A stretch of DNA of 64,000 nucleotides, taken from positions 740,837 through 804,836 of the forward strand of contig JAJEKV010000066.1 in assembly GCA_021234155.1 (NCBI GenBank), written 5' to 3'. Numbering within the stretch: position 1 is the first letter of the stretch; every line of letters begins with the position of its first letter. The translations under genes were made by a program, and so were the position numbers. The notes under the pieces were generated by a model. That model ran no database searches and was not told the DNA's origin. It saw only the letters and a program-made list of their open reading frames with translations. This stretch comes from Isoetes taiwanensis. Taxonomy: Eukaryota; Streptophyta; Lycopodiopsida; Isoetales; Isoetaceae. This document shows, piece by piece, positions 34,301 through 47,020 of this stretch.

Positions 34301-35471
34301 TAGGGCTCTATTATCCAAGTCACCATCTTGCTCATCCCGTGAATGTGCATATTCTTGTTCCACTGTACCTTCTGATATTTTAAGAATAGATAGATCTAGT
34401 ATTTGTAGTCAATTAGTAATTTTGGGTTGCCCGCGGTACAAACTTTAGGGATGAAGGATGAGGGTTTGGGATATGCTTTGAATCTTTGATTTGGAAGGCT
34501 GATATCTTGCCTCTATAATGTAGATGGCTGAGACTGTTTCAGAGCAAAGGGTAACAGCTTGTTAAAAAGTAGGGATTCCTTGTTTCCAGGTTTCTTTTAA
34601 TTTTGGGTTTGCATGAATATTCTTTCTACCCTAGGTTTAAGGTGGTGGTTAACTAGTAGTCATGGCAGTCGATTTTTCTCCATCGAGTTGTTCTCCCAAT
34701 TGTGAATACTCTTCACCATCGAGTTCTCTTCTGCTGTGAATCACTTCTTCTCCATCGAGGAGTTCTTTCGCTGTTCTTGACGAGTTGTTCTTCTGCCATG
34801 AGTTGTTCTTTTGTTGTGAATGAAGGTCCCGATGCCTCTGCTTTTGCTTCTGTCATGAGTAAGTCGTCATTTTTCTTCCGGGCAACCACTTGTGCAAAAG
34901 CGCCTTGTCTAGACTCTATTAGTAGCAAGTAGTATTCATAATTTCGTGGTTGTTGCAGATTGTTTTCTAGTTTGTGCAAAAGGATTGTTATCTAGTTTGT
35001 ATTTTGGTAGCCATGTGGATTTTTAAAGAATTTTGTTAAAATTCCAACTGTTTAAACAACGACAATCGGGCACAATTTCTTTATGCATTAGGATCCCTTC
35101 GTACTATCATGGTTGATGCCATTTGTACCATCCCAGTAGACATTGGTAGCATGCACAATCGCCAAGGATTGGAGCGAAGAAAATGTGTAATTATACAAAA
35201 GTTTTTGCAGTGCCACCAACCGTGTAAACATTGGACAGCCAAGCAGAGCCTAGCAAGATCTCCAAGAACATAATCTCAGCATAATTTGATGAAATTGTTT
35301 CAAGTGAATCAAGTTGATAAGTTCTTATTTACAAATCCAACTTAAGGAACTCGACGCACTTTAAGCCCTTGGGGGAGTTACACTTCGGATTAATCTTTAC
35401 AGACCCAAAGTGTTTCTATTGTGTTGCTTTTGAATATATTTTGCAACAAATAATTTACAGATATTTGCTCT
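31373..35471. other. Intergenic DNA, no gene recognised
   Basis: AT-rich. 32520-32780 has several related ATCATCAATGGTAAC and GTCAATTACATGGA words, a weak tandem pattern. A homopolymer T then G tract lies near 33368-33392. An open frame at 34098-34448 starts directly after TTTCAG and could be an exon, but I recognise no domain. Confidence 0.4.
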
Positions 35472-38432
35472 TCATGAATCAAGGTTGTCTTTACCACCAA
35501 GCAAATAATACATGGGAGAATGATCAACCGCCACCCTTTTACCATTTTTTATTTTGATCTCGTATGCAGGCCCTATTAACCAGGACACGACTGCACCTCC
35601 AGCTAACCCACCAAGCTGTAGCAACTCCAAAAGTAAGTGTAAAACATGGCATATAACCCATAATATAAACTCTATACTTACATGTCCCCAGTTGTCGACT
35701 CCCTCTGTTAGCAAGCCAAAAATCTGCAACAAAATGGCAATATTTAGATGTGCTAACAGCAAACCATCCTTTCTTGAGAAACATATGGCTGTATACTTGC
35801 CAAATTAAGTGCAATAACACGACCGACTTGTGCGAGACTTTCATTTCCTCTCACCAGCAAATCCCTATGTCTCAGAAGGAAGACAGCAAAAGACCCAACC
35901 TAAGAAATCACCGCTCAATATAATAAGACCTTGAAACCCACATAACATGTTAAAAATGTGCATGCACAGACTTACAAGACCAAAGATAGCTCCAGATGCG
36001 CCAACTGAGGGTGCATTACATAAGAAGTAACTGAGAGTTGTACCTGCAATTTCTTTTGGTCATTCTACTGTGCTACCATCTAATTATGTATTCAGATACC
36101 ACCAAGAACAACATTTCAATCAATCTATCTAGCAAAACTGCAGGTCATAAACACAACAAAAACCATCAGATTTTTAGCAGTCCTTGATGATGCCTTTAAT
36201 GGTACTGAATGTATATTACAGTTTCATCATATTGTAAATCACCCAATTATGCTTCTCCAAGGGACTTGAGCTAGAACTTCCAACAATAATCACTATAATT
36301 CAAAGTTGTGTTTTCTGCATGGCTAAAAGGAAAAATCAAGTATGTCATGAACAAGATGCAATGATTCAACATCTGCTTCAGTCCTTTGCATTACCATGAC
36401 AATGAATGCCCTTAGGCATTGGAGTGCAAAGAAACAAATACATGCATAATGGCTTTGACTAGTCATCTAAAATGCAAAGCCATTTGAGGCCCTACCTGTA
36501 ATAGCTGATATTGCATATATTGCAATATATCTTTTAGAGCCACTTAATGCCTCAACAGTGGGACCAACTGCATTAAGAGAATAAGAATTTACCTGCACAA
36601 TCCTGTCTATATTAGCAATTCATAATGCGTAGAATTTAAACAAAAAAGCAATGCATACCAACAAATGTAAAATATTTGCGTGGAGAAGTGAGGGTGTGAC
36701 AAGCCTCCAGAGTTGTCGTCCATCAATCAGACTGTTTATCTATATAATGGCAAATGTAACGTACTGAAATTCTGTAATGATGACAAAAGCAAAATTGCAA
36801 ATAAAACAAAACTTGAAATTGCATTGAAGATAGAGACTATAAGGCATAAAGCCTTCAGACATTATGTCTACTCTCTTATGTGACAGAAGTCATCTAGTCT
36901 TTGTCTGTCACGTGCCTACCAATCGGTATAAATCATAGACAAAGCAAGGAAGGGATTGTACCTTGGCACCTAATAAGAGAAGCTGCCCTTCGGAAGCCTT
37001 CTGCGCTATAAATACCCTGGATATGTCCACAAGCCGAACATCTAATAAGTAACTGCGTGACAAATTTATGGTGCATTTCTATCTCTTTAATCTTTCATGT
37101 GTGGTTTATATCATTTTTCTCTGTGTGCCATGATATGCATAAAGGTTACATTGATTCAAATGTGAGGCACAAAAATATTATCTCAACACCCTCGGCTCAG
37201 TTACATCATATTCCTAACAGCAAATTAGACATACTAAAAAAGGAGAGTCTTACAAAACATTGAGACCAAGGATAAAGTTTGTCCAGAAACGATTATTATG
37301 AAAACGTCCATTAATGGATCCACCCGTGAAAGTTTCCTTAGTCACCTGCTTATCACTACTCGAACTCTTGCGAAATTGAAAAAATGAATATGAAGCCAAA
37401 AGACATGGGCCCAAGCTCCGAGAAGCATCCCACATTTGCAAAGATGGGAGGAACAATGACTTCCAACCAAAGGATTTGCCATGTTGATAACACTTCACAT
37501 GACCTTGCAGGTTTTGCCTCTGAGATGACATCACCGCACAAATAATCAGTCAAATCTTAACCCTTTTAAAAGTACAGTATAGGAGCTTAAACATTTGAAA
37601 CCAACTTTGGAGAAGGTGTGATAACAAACAATAACGTTAACCTAAGAAAAACTATCCCTCTTACTGCCCTTGAAATCGTAATACATTGTTAATAAAACTC
37701 TCGTTAAATTCCTACCTGAATAAAGCCTGAAGCAGTGAAAGCATCGTTCTTATTTCTAATATTTAAACAGCCAACGGTTCAAAGAAAACTCTCGTTCAAT
37801 TCTGCATAAAGTCTTTAGGAGCAAAAGCGTGGTATGCTTATTTCTACCATATAAAACAGTCAATGGTTCGTTCAAAGAGCAGATATTTCAAGCCTGTGGT
37901 AATACGACAAATCAGGCAGAAGGACTGGAGATAGGTGAATGTAACATTTTAATGATCAATCTACAGCAGACATGTCTGGTTCTTGCAAAAGGGGTATTCC
38001 TTAGTTACTTTTTTCTGGATACGAGAAGCTATTTCTATGAAGTGCAAATAATCGCTGTCTCAGAATTTCTTGATGACCATACTGCATTTCACCTTATGAC
38101 TAAGCTGTATCTGATTCGTTTTCCACATATTTGGGTAAAGAGATAAATTACCCCACGTGAGCAGACTGAATGGCTGATTTCAAGAAACATAATGAAGATT
38201 GCCAAAGACACCAATTCAGGCTAAATAAGTGCCCAGAAATGAGACTGACCTCTTTTACGCGGGTAACCAGCTCCGAAGACGATAGCCATAAGCTTTGAAA
38301 CCTAAAATCAGTTTCCAGCCCAAAACATCCAAAGCCAGAGGCTGCTCCATAAGGAGGAAGGGGTGGTTGCCATGAAATTAAACCCCTCGTCCAAATATCC
38401 CATGGAGAACCACCACCAACCATTGTTCTCAC
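35472..38432 (-). CDS. RBL11: Plastid-type rhomboid intramembrane serine protease (RBL11-like), nine exons
   Basis: Exons by splice sites: 38432-38250, 37519-37254, 37016-36962, 36739-36659, 36592-36496, 36043-35976, 35899-35801, 35723-35682, 35615-35472. They join in frame to 1035 bases, a 344-residue protein. All introns are GT-AG except the one after 35801, which is GC-AG. The rhomboid core starts near residue 135: LWRLVTPSLLHANILHLLVN (residues 178 on), the active-site loop GASGAIFG with catalytic Ser244, and DNWGHLGG with catalytic His297, followed by GGAVVSWLIGP. Rhomboids cleave or bind membrane proteins within the bilayer. The N-terminal 120 residues are hydroxylated and basic with few acids, as in a plastid transit region. 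The wording of the core resembles Arabidopsis RBL11, an inner-envelope plastid protein, as I remember it; orthology is not proven. The first exon boundary is the least certain. This is the only clearly intact host gene here. Confidence 0.88.
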
Positions 38433-38808
38433 ACTTCCCTCTGCTCTGATTATTAGAAGAGCTTCAGCAACTTACAGTTTCCAGTTGAGGATCACCGCTG
38501 TCATTTCTCCAAACTATTGGCCAGCACGCATCTTTTTAAAGAGTGGGGAAATTGTTCTCTGGGTAAATCCTTCACGGATTCCAAGACCCAAAAATATTCC
38601 GGGAACGGAATCGGAATTACGACAACCAGAATCATTTTTCGACAAAGCAATTCAATCTCGACTAGAAACGTGTATTGTTCGAGTGCATAATATGAGGGGT
38701 TCCAATCATAGCTACATGGAACGGAACGGGAACGGACGGGAACTTGACCCAAAATTTGGAACGGGAACGTATCGGAATAGGAACGTCCAACATTTGAATA
38801 TTTAAAAT
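38433..38808. other. Intergenic DNA upstream of the rhomboid gene
   Basis: About 375 bases between the rhomboid start codon and the reverse-transcriptase remnant. It contains several GGAACGG words between 38590 and 38780. The rhomboid promoter should lie here; I see no clear TATA box. Confidence 0.4.
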
Positions 38809-41800
38809 GTGAAAACAATTTTGGAGTTCCCTTTGCATATAGATCATCATGGAATGATTGGCCTCTCTTCTCTTAAAGAGGCCAACAATATAAACCCCTC
38901 TTTTGATGAGGATGCACCGGGTGTAGTGGAAGATGAATGTCTATTTCCTGACAAGGATTTATTGGAACTAGATTTTTATAATGGGCAGGTTCCTATTGCT
39001 GTTTCCTTGGGTACAGATTTGCAACAGAGTAATCTAGAACAAGATGTCCCTAACCTCACTTTGGGTAACTCTTCCTGCTTTCCCATTATAATTGAGCAAT
39101 CTGTGGAGGGTTTTGCAGTTGCATATGGTCATGCGATATGGAAAAGCCAAAATTTTGGAGCATATCAACATGGAAACATGGATTGCATTAGCTGGAATTA
39201 CCCAAGAGGAGATTATGCAGGCTAAAGTTGCTGCTGGCAAATTTGATAAGACCTTCACCTTCATCAATCCGAATCTTGGCTTTCATATGTCATTAGAAAT
39301 GATTTTTTTCTCAAAAGGATGTGGCGTACACAGTGTAAGTGCTTCAAGAATAAAAAGTCTACATGCCACTGTGGTATTATTTGGATAAATCATGGCATTT
39401 GGTACCTCTTAAATCATCTTGATGCGGTCTTTGAAGATGCCACTCCAATCATGAAAATGGTGGCTGTAACAAAATTATTGAATAAAGTTCTCAAGCCAGC
39501 TGTTATAGGGTATATCTCATACCTGGAAGTACGTAGTGTCATGATCAGTATGTCCATGAAATACGCTAAAGATCCAGATGTCAATTTAAAAATACTGTTT
39601 GGCAATAACAGAATGGCGGATATTGTGGAAAAAACAGTAAAACCAATCTCCTTTTTACTGGATAATGCCGAACAGACTGGCAGAAATCAGGGAAACAAAA
39701 AGCATAATGTCTACAAAGCCAAATACAGTAAACCAGTTCCTAAATTCACGCCGAGACTTGCTCCAAGAATTACTATAGATCCGGCTGTGGCAAATATTGA
39801 TATGCCAATTGTAGCTGCTGAGAAAAAACGGGATTTTAATGCAGTTGTCAAATGTGGAAACAAGGTCATCTCACTAGATGATGATACTCCTGCTGATATT
39901 GAAACTGTGATGGAATCCCAAGGGTAATTACTACTTGGAAATACATGACATTTGGCTTGGATGATAACAACATTTGCAATATAAAAAAGTTTTTTGGAAC
40001 TTGTTTGGTTGTTGATTAGTTTAATTGGCATTCTAACGGTCTTCGTTGTAGGTACAAACTAGAGCTATTACCAAAGATGCGTATGGTAAGAGACATTTGA
40101 AAATTTGCAAAGATACTAGTGACAAAAAAATTGTTCATTTAACCTTTTTGTCAAAAGCATTGGAAGAATTGGATATTAGAAAATTTTTTAGCATGGTGCT
40201 GGAGGAGGCTTTACAAGAAAGAGGCAGGCTACTTGTGGAAAATACCACATTTGCCTGGAGATATGTGGAACAGATAAAAGGCCAGGTGTATAGACCACAC
40301 TTGTTATTTGCTGAAGGTTTGGATACTAAATGTCCATGTTCAAATCCACATTAGTGAAGTATATAGACCCATGCATTGGGCATGTAAGAACAACGGATTT
40401 AATGATTATCCATTGCATAAAATTGAGGAAGGCATTTGCCAAGGGTTTAAACCATATCCCTGATTGCAGTCTTAGTATACAAAGATTTAGAGAAGATTTT
40501 CTCAGACTTTGTCAACAGTTTTAGAATATCCATGCATATGACACCATGGACTTATCAGATACTGATATGGAGAATATTAGCATGCTGTTATTACAGTATG
40601 CACACAATGAAATAGTCTTGGTGAAGAAAAAACTTCCCAAGAAAAGGTTTTTATGGGATGATCTACAAGTGAGAAAGGACTTGGAATAGTTATTACAAAA
40701 TTTCTTTATTTCAGGCCTGGATAAGGCAAATAACAACCCCGTATTCATATGCCAGAAACACATCTTAGAGATGACAAGAAAAAGACTTGAAGGTCTTGAC
40801 TTTGAGAAAACCAATTACACCCCTGAGCAGATAAAATGGAGATGCAATACTATTATACATAGATTGACACAGAAAAATTGCCATACCTTATGGCTAGTTA
40901 CAAGGCACACAAGGCTGATTACAACAAATGCTTATGATTCGGTCTATGTACATATTTCACAATGGATTACTGTAGTCCTTAATAACATTATTGAATTATG
41001 GCCACAAATAAGCCTTTGGCAAGCTGCCCTGTACAGATTTTTTAACAGCAAAAAGATTAATGATTCTTGGATGGTTAATTCCTCATATGACGTAGTATTG
41101 AATCTGCCATTCAAAATTAGCAGTGTGTTTGCGGTTATGAAATGCTACAAAAACATTCCGTTAGTTGGTGATGATGGCATCATAGAGATTATGAATGACA
41201 TCATAGAAATCACATGGGAGTATATGAGAAAAGACCAGCAGCTATCACACCTGCTGATAAAAGAAAAAGCGGATAGTCTTGAAGTGAAATGGGAAAGACT
41301 CTTAAAAAAAGACATGGACAATAGTTGCTGGAAAGAAATTGTTAAAGATAAATTCAAGGAAACTAATGGATGGCTGTTAGCTCATTGTTACTTGAAATTG
41401 GGTAATGAAACATGACGACAAAAAAAAGGCATTCCTATGGGTTGTTCTTGTAGCCCAGCATGGTGTAATCTTTACTTAGCTTGGCGCGAACTTAGATTTA
41501 TGCTGAAACTTGCCCATGATGGAAGATTCAATGATATAAAGAGATTTGAGAATGCTACCAGATATATGGATGACCACATTGTTTTAAATGCAAATGACAT
41601 TGGGGAATTTTTTGATGAGAATTCTGAAACCACAATATACAATATGCATCATCTAATACAATATACATCATCTAGGGATAAAAGACGAAACAAACTACAA
41701 GATTGAGGATAAGCTGAAATATGGTTACACATGTAACTTTCTTAATATCACCATACAGGTTATGGACAGAAACAAAGGACTTTTTTCGATCTCAAGATAT

Positions 41801-42097
41801 GATAAGAGAAATAACCTCCCATTTGAGGTACGGAGGTTTATCAAAGCAGATAGTTGCAGACCCTACTGGCAAGCATTAAAAGTTATTATATCACAAGACT
41901 TGCCGTATATGTATGCACATTCGGAACAAGATAGCGCTGCCAATGATATAGTTGGCTTGATTGATACTTTTACCACGAATGGTTTTGGCAGAAAGGAAGT
42001 TTGCAGAATAGTCTTAAGATTTATACAGAAAGAACGATTTCCCGGGCTTATGTACAACAAGGGGGACATAATTATGAGTCTGAAAAAACTTTTGTAG
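38809..42097 (+). pseudogene. Penelope-like retroelement reverse transcriptase, broken
   Basis: Open pieces at 38809-39225, 39092-39388, 39319-39927, 40097-40354, 40330-41706 (one frame with three stops) and 41762-42097 together read as one degraded protein. Recognisable parts in order: a CKCFKNKKSTCHCG cysteine motif (from 39337), GLDKANNNPVFICQKH, TNAYDSVYVHISQWITVVLN, QKKGIPMGCSCSPAWCNLYL (41422 on), RYMDDHIV with the YMDD active site (near 41563), and YDKRNNLPFEVRRFI (near 41798). The GIPMG and YDKR blocks and the long spacing fit Penelope-like elements rather than LTR or LINE enzymes. Motif A reads VFAVMKCYKNIPL, so the catalytic Asp expected before KCY is missing. I saw no GIY-YIG endonuclease on either side. 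Frameshifts, stops and the lost Asp mean it is inactive. Penelope assignment is from motif memory, not a search. Confidence 0.65.
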
Positions 42098-42761
42098 CTT
42101 ATAAAGATGAATGTATTGGGAGGGTAGGGCCTTGACATAGCTCCATATCTTGGCTCCATATCTTGGCTAAACTTGCAATAGCCCCCCGAACAAAGGTCGG
42201 AGGTAGGATTTTCTATTATAGAAATAAATGAAAGACATGAGAATGCATGGTAGTAGATATATGACCCTAGGGGGATGGTAGCACAATAGCCCTGTACAGG
42301 ATGGAATATTATGCACAAGTGGTAAAGAATAGACTTGGTATGTAAAAAATGACGTGGGCATAAAAAATAAAAATGTTAGGGTTCCTAAATGCTAATTTTT
42401 AGGGTTCTAGATTCAAGATAAAAAACAATCACATTATCTCACTGGATATATTGGTTAAAGTAGTCTTATTGAGTTATTTTGATAGAGGTTCGAACCCTCG
42501 TATTTTATATTCTAAAATCTTAGGCAAAGCCGTATAGAGGTTCGATATTCCCTCAAAACCTTAGGTGAAATCGTATTTCATATTTCAAAATCATAGGCGC
42601 CTCCAATCATAAATGACTATAAGCGAAACAAGAGGTGTCCAGAGGCCCCAACATACAATCTAGGTCGTAGGATCGATGAATCCGACGATTGTGGTAGTCC
42701 AGGGTGCACCTCATGAGATCAGTAGATAGGGGCATAGATATCCACTCGGATGATGAGCAAT
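42098..42761. other. Intergenic DNA with a short internal repeat
   Basis: AATCTTAGGCAAAGCCGTAT, AACCTTAGGTGAAATCGTAT and a weaker third copy occur between 42520 and 42600 beside GAGGTTCGAA words. A T-arm-like GGTTCGAACC sits at 42487. No gene is visible. Confidence 0.4.
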
Positions 42762-43056
42762 GGCCTTGAATGCGATTCTTTTATTGGCAATGCTATAGTT
42801 GACATGTATTCCAAATTTGGTGTATTTGTAGAGGCATGGTATTGATAAGCTTCACGTCTATAACTTCAACTGCATTTCTAGAGAGGCTTGTCAGGAAGCA
42901 CTTAATAGTTTTGAGCAGATGAAAATTGAATGAATGTGTCCAAGCAACAACATACATTAGTGCTCTGAAAGCTTGCCTCTCTATTGGATCCGTACACTTG
43001 GGTCAAAGAATGCATGCACACATTACAGAAGGAATATGCTACCAATTTTTTTGTTG
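42762..43056 (+). pseudogene. Pentatricopeptide-repeat (PPR) gene fragment
   Basis: The plus strand reads GLECDSFIGNAIVDMYSKFG, then in another frame QEALNSFEQMKIE, then ISALKACLSIGSVHLGQRMH with AHITEG. These are consecutive parts of PLS-type PPR repeats, as found in plant organelle RNA-editing factors. At least two frameshifts and several stops break it, and the flanking repeats are missing. It covers little more than two repeats of a protein that normally has ten or more. The wording is like PPR proteins of ferns, which is one hint to the host. Confidence 0.75.
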
Positions 43057-44848
43057 GGAGTACTTCGATTGACACAACACAAAGTCTGGCCTGGTTTTAG
43101 AGGCAGAATGAATTCTTTACAAGCTGCCAAATCAAAATGTTATACCTTGAAATAGACTGATTGCAGGATATATGGAAGATTGAACTTGGACACTTTGCGT
43201 ATGCAAAAAAAGCATTTTTCACTGTTTCGCGTTCGCAAAAAAAACTTTCGCGTACGCGATTTAGTTCTTTTTGCATACGCGAAAATCTTCTGATGCCGGA
43301 ATTATTTTTTTGCCGTATTTTTTACATATTATAATTTGTGCCATATCATACGAATAATACATATTGCATATAAAACATACGGAGTATTGAACCTATCCTT
43401 GGGAGCATATGCAGAAGACTCTAGCTATATGTGACAATGGCAGCTTGCAACTCGCACAAATATCCAAGTGTTGGTGTTGGAGCTGAACATTCACTGAAGT
43501 AAATCTGTATCAGGCAAAAAGCATGTGAGGATGTAGTTTCGGGAGTCAATAGGAGCACCGATAGAGCATATGCTATAAGACTATGTGCATGCTATATGAC
43601 ATATGTCATTAAAGCCATGTTAGAGATTTGTCACCCCTCTAGCACAACGATGAACCTCCATAACTCTAGATGCCTGCATTTATTTTGAACAAATGAGACA
43701 TCTTTTGAAACAGGCCGAACTCACCCATCTAAAATTTCGGCTATTTGGAGTTCTTGAGAAGGAGTTATGAGCCTTCAAAAGTTGGGTATGTTGCCTGCCC
43801 ATCTTTTCGGTTTATTAAGTGCCCATCCACTGCACGACAAGTACCTGTCAATTCTTTTTTACAAAACCTGAGGAGATTGTAGTGCCAACACATACCAAAA
43901 GGAAGCCCTTGAATGGGGCTCACAGATGTGCTAATCCATGTGTCATTTTAACACGGGTGGACAAAATTATAGGCATCAGAAGCAACAGGTGGGCAAAAAT
44001 AGAGGGATTCTTGGTATTTGGAGCTGCGCAGTATGCGGAAAGGGTTACACAGCAGTAGGTGGGCACTGCATTGATAGGGGCACCCTCCCCTAATAGCAAT
44101 TCAAAACCCCTTATCTACCAGCATGAAATACCTGATAAAGTAGGAAGTTTGGAATTAAAGCGAGATTAGTGACACACTTAGGATGCATTTATCCAGTTTG
44201 TGAGTTCTCCAATGTTTGTTAATGTTTAGGGGAGGAATTTGCTCTGTTTCCTATCTGCAAATGTAGAATGAATTTACCAACAAGAGTAGGATAAATCATT
44301 CTAAACAAGAAGATCCAAATATGAGTAAAATATTTCCGTTGATTTCATGGCAAAGTACATCAACATGGAATACATGGAAAAGCTTAGTCTTTATACACTT
44401 GGGCAAAGAGCCAAGATGGTGTCGCCAAAGAAGGATGCTTCGTTCATATGCGAAAAAAGAAGTTGTTAATTAGGTAGATAGATAGATAGATAATACTTTT
44501 ACATAGAGTGACTCTCTGGGCAGCCTCAAATTCGAGACATAGCTAGGACTAGTGTGTTACCAATAAAACAAAGGCCCATGACATAAAATCCAAATTTGTC
44601 CCTCAATAAGAATTGGGTTCTGCACTCTCCCTCATGCACAAGGTGTACCTTCGTCTTCTAGTTACCACTAAGCCTTCTATGTCATTTTTATATTTCGGCT
44701 ACCTTCTTTCATTCACTTCTTTTTCATTCACCCTATTACTCCAAGATCAACCAAAACCATCCCTCTCCCTAAGCCTGTACTACTATTAGTTCAATTCTCA
44801 AAACCAGCAAGCAACTCATAAGGAGAGAGAAACTGAAAGAAAAGCCCC
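43057..44848. other. Intergenic DNA
   Basis: Contains a CG-rich palindromic cluster at 43193-43285 (TTTGCGTATGCAAAAA, TTCGCGTACGCG and CTTTTTGCATACGCGAAA) and a (TAGA)n run near 44473-44492. No gene recognised. Confidence 0.5.
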
Positions 44849-45105
44849 ATCTGGGTGTCTCCACTAAAATAACACAATGTACAATAATGCTAGCCATATC
44901 TGGGTGTCTCCACTAAAATAACACAATGTACAACAATGCTAGCCATATCTGGGTGTCTCCACTAAAATAACACAATATACAACAATGCTAGTCCCATCCG
45001 GGTGTCTCCACTAAAATAACACAATGTACACCAATGCTAAAGGAAAGAAAGCCCCTTCTGGATGTCTCCACTAAAATAACATAATGTACAACAATGCTTG
45101 CTCTG
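44849..45105. repeat. 49-bp tandem array, five units
   Basis: CTGGGTGTCTCCACTAAAAT starts at about 44851, 44900, 44949, 44998 and 45058; the last interval is 60 because of an 11-base insertion. One unit with its left flank (44797-44895) occurs inverted at 861-965. Confidence 0.85.
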
Positions 45106-46057
45106 ATGATCAGTGAGACCATTATGGCCGGGATCAAGATGACATGTAAAAAAAATGCTCTTCTCCACAAATAGTCAAGTCCTTCATATACCCTTTCTTC
45201 CCTTTTCATCTTCATCAGCTCATCTGTGTTCTCCTCTTGTCTACTCTCCTTTTCGTCCACTTGCGCACCCGCCAACCCCACACCTGACTCTTTTACTTGT
45301 CCTTTTAATATGATCCTTGCCTTGGTGGTTGTGCATTTGTTGAAGGTCTGTTGTGCCTTTGACCACTGTGGAAGTATAGTCGTGATAAGGAGCTCATGCC
45401 CTCTGATCTCTACATTCTTTTGATCTCAGCATTGCTCTCGTCTGCTCTTTCTTCACTCTACTTTTCCAGTCGTGCACCTAACTCTTCATCCCTCGTTTAT
45501 TATTTAATAAGATCCTAGACTTGTTTGATGGGCCCTTGTGCCTCCATGCCTTTCCTTTTTCCATCAACGCGTCTTCACCTCTATGCTTCTTCTTTGATCT
45601 CCTACTTCTCATCCACCCACCTTCGATATTTTGTGATGATTTGTTGGATTTTATGGAAGCTTTAGTCTCCTTGTTCCATGCTATTTCTTCATCGATCTAA
45701 CATGTCACCTACCCACCCTAACTGTTTGGCTATCCTTTACTTAGTTGATATGCCTAGTGTGTGGGAAGGGCCCTCGTGCCAGTGTACTTGGTGGTGATGT
45801 ACGACCCGTGTACCAATTGTTGTTATGAGATTGTGGATTCTTGGCCCTCGTGCCGATGTTGGAAGGCCCTCATGCCAATGTTGGAAGACCCTCGTGTCTT
45901 GTGCTTTGTGCTTCATTGTTGTGATGACCTTGTGCTCCCTTGTTTTGCTGGTTTGATTTACGTTTTAGGACCGAAGTCCGATTTAAAACATTCTGACAAC
46001 AGAATTCATACATGTAGACAAAACCAATACGGGAAAAGTTGGGTCATCAGCAACCCT
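45106..46057. other. Intergenic DNA, possibly the remains of the 3' part of the Ty3/gypsy element
   Basis: No gene recognised. A short CTCGTGCCGATGTTGGAAG type repeat lies near 45843-45895. By position a 3' LTR of the minus-strand Ty3/gypsy element would be expected to the left of 46.1 kb, but I found no LTR end. Confidence 0.35.
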
Positions 46058-46281
46058 CTATACAAGGCAGGTGACGACTTGTTCATTGGCCTGCACACAA
46101 CCATATACCCGTAGGTTAATAATATGATTAAGTTGTGGTTGAAGGGACCACCCCCTACAAATAAAAGAAAAAGTATCTAGAAGGGAATCTATCATGTGTG
46201 CAAACTGGTTCATTGTGGTATAAGGAATGGTTGCGTTCCCCGTATAGCGGAATGAACCTTGGTCATTTACTAGATGCCTTT

Positions 46282-47019
46282 CTAGCAATTGGCGGTCATG
46301 TCAACATCAACAATACACCACGTCCTAGAGAACACGAAGGTGATCTCATCATCGGTTATTATTATAATATACGATGCATCTACCCCTCTAGAACATGATT
46401 CTCGGTAAATCAAGCCTTCAAGCTTACCGCCGGGAGCGGGGTTGATAGCATCGTTGATGGTGCGGCCTTGAGATTCCCGCATGAAGTCCGGATAGTGCTT
46501 CTCAAGGTCTATCTTCATCACCCAGGTAGCATCCTCAACTGGTAAGTGCTTCCACTTGACCAAGTATTGTAACATTTGAGTCCTTCTGGTCTGTTTGTAA
46601 GCTCGATCAAGAAGAGCTTCGGGCACTATTTCCAGCTGCTCTTCAGTCATTTCTAGGAGAGTTGGGGTATCCAAAACCTCCTCTGGGTCAGGGGTGTGTT
46701 GCTTCAGAAGACTCACGTGAAAGACCTTGTGGATCTTCAAGCGAGGTGGCAAGTCCAAGCGATATGCTTGTTCTCCAACGCGTTTAGTAATCTTGAACGG
46801 CCCAGCCCATCTGGGTGCCAACTTTTTACAGTTACCAATTTTAAGCTTGGCTTGTTTTACTTTAATCTTAAGCCAAACCGATTCGCCCACCTGGAAGATC
46901 CATGGGGTTCGGTGCTTATCCGCTAGACTCTTCTGACGACTGCGTGCGGCCAATAAGTAACCCCGAACTTCTTCCACCAAGGCTTGCATTTCTAAAAGGA
47001 GTTGTTGAGAGACCTCCAC
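46282..47019 (-). pseudogene. Ty3/gypsy integrase C-terminus and chromodomain
   Basis: A 245-codon open stretch of pol. It contains LADKHRTPWIFQVGESVWLK and KLAPRWAGPFKI, the usual integrase C-terminal region, then VFHVSLLKQHTP, and a chromodomain-like segment near residues 145-190 (LLDRAYKQTRRTQMLQYLVK, then VEDATW). Chromodomains mark the chromovirus branch and direct integration toward certain chromatin. It overlaps the integrase stretch in a different frame, so one frameshift separates them. The tail past about residue 200 belongs to the 3' region shared with the LTR element at 3.1-3.5 kb. Confidence 0.85.
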
Positions 47020-47020
47020 T

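Noticed and set aside
34098-34448. A 116-codon open frame directly after TTTCAG, possibly an exon.
   Set aside because: No domain recognised, and no partner exon or matching donor could be placed.
44849-45105. Regularly spaced repeats considered as a CRISPR-like array.
   Set aside because: The units are head-to-tail copies with no unique spacers, in a plant nuclear context; an ordinary tandem repeat.
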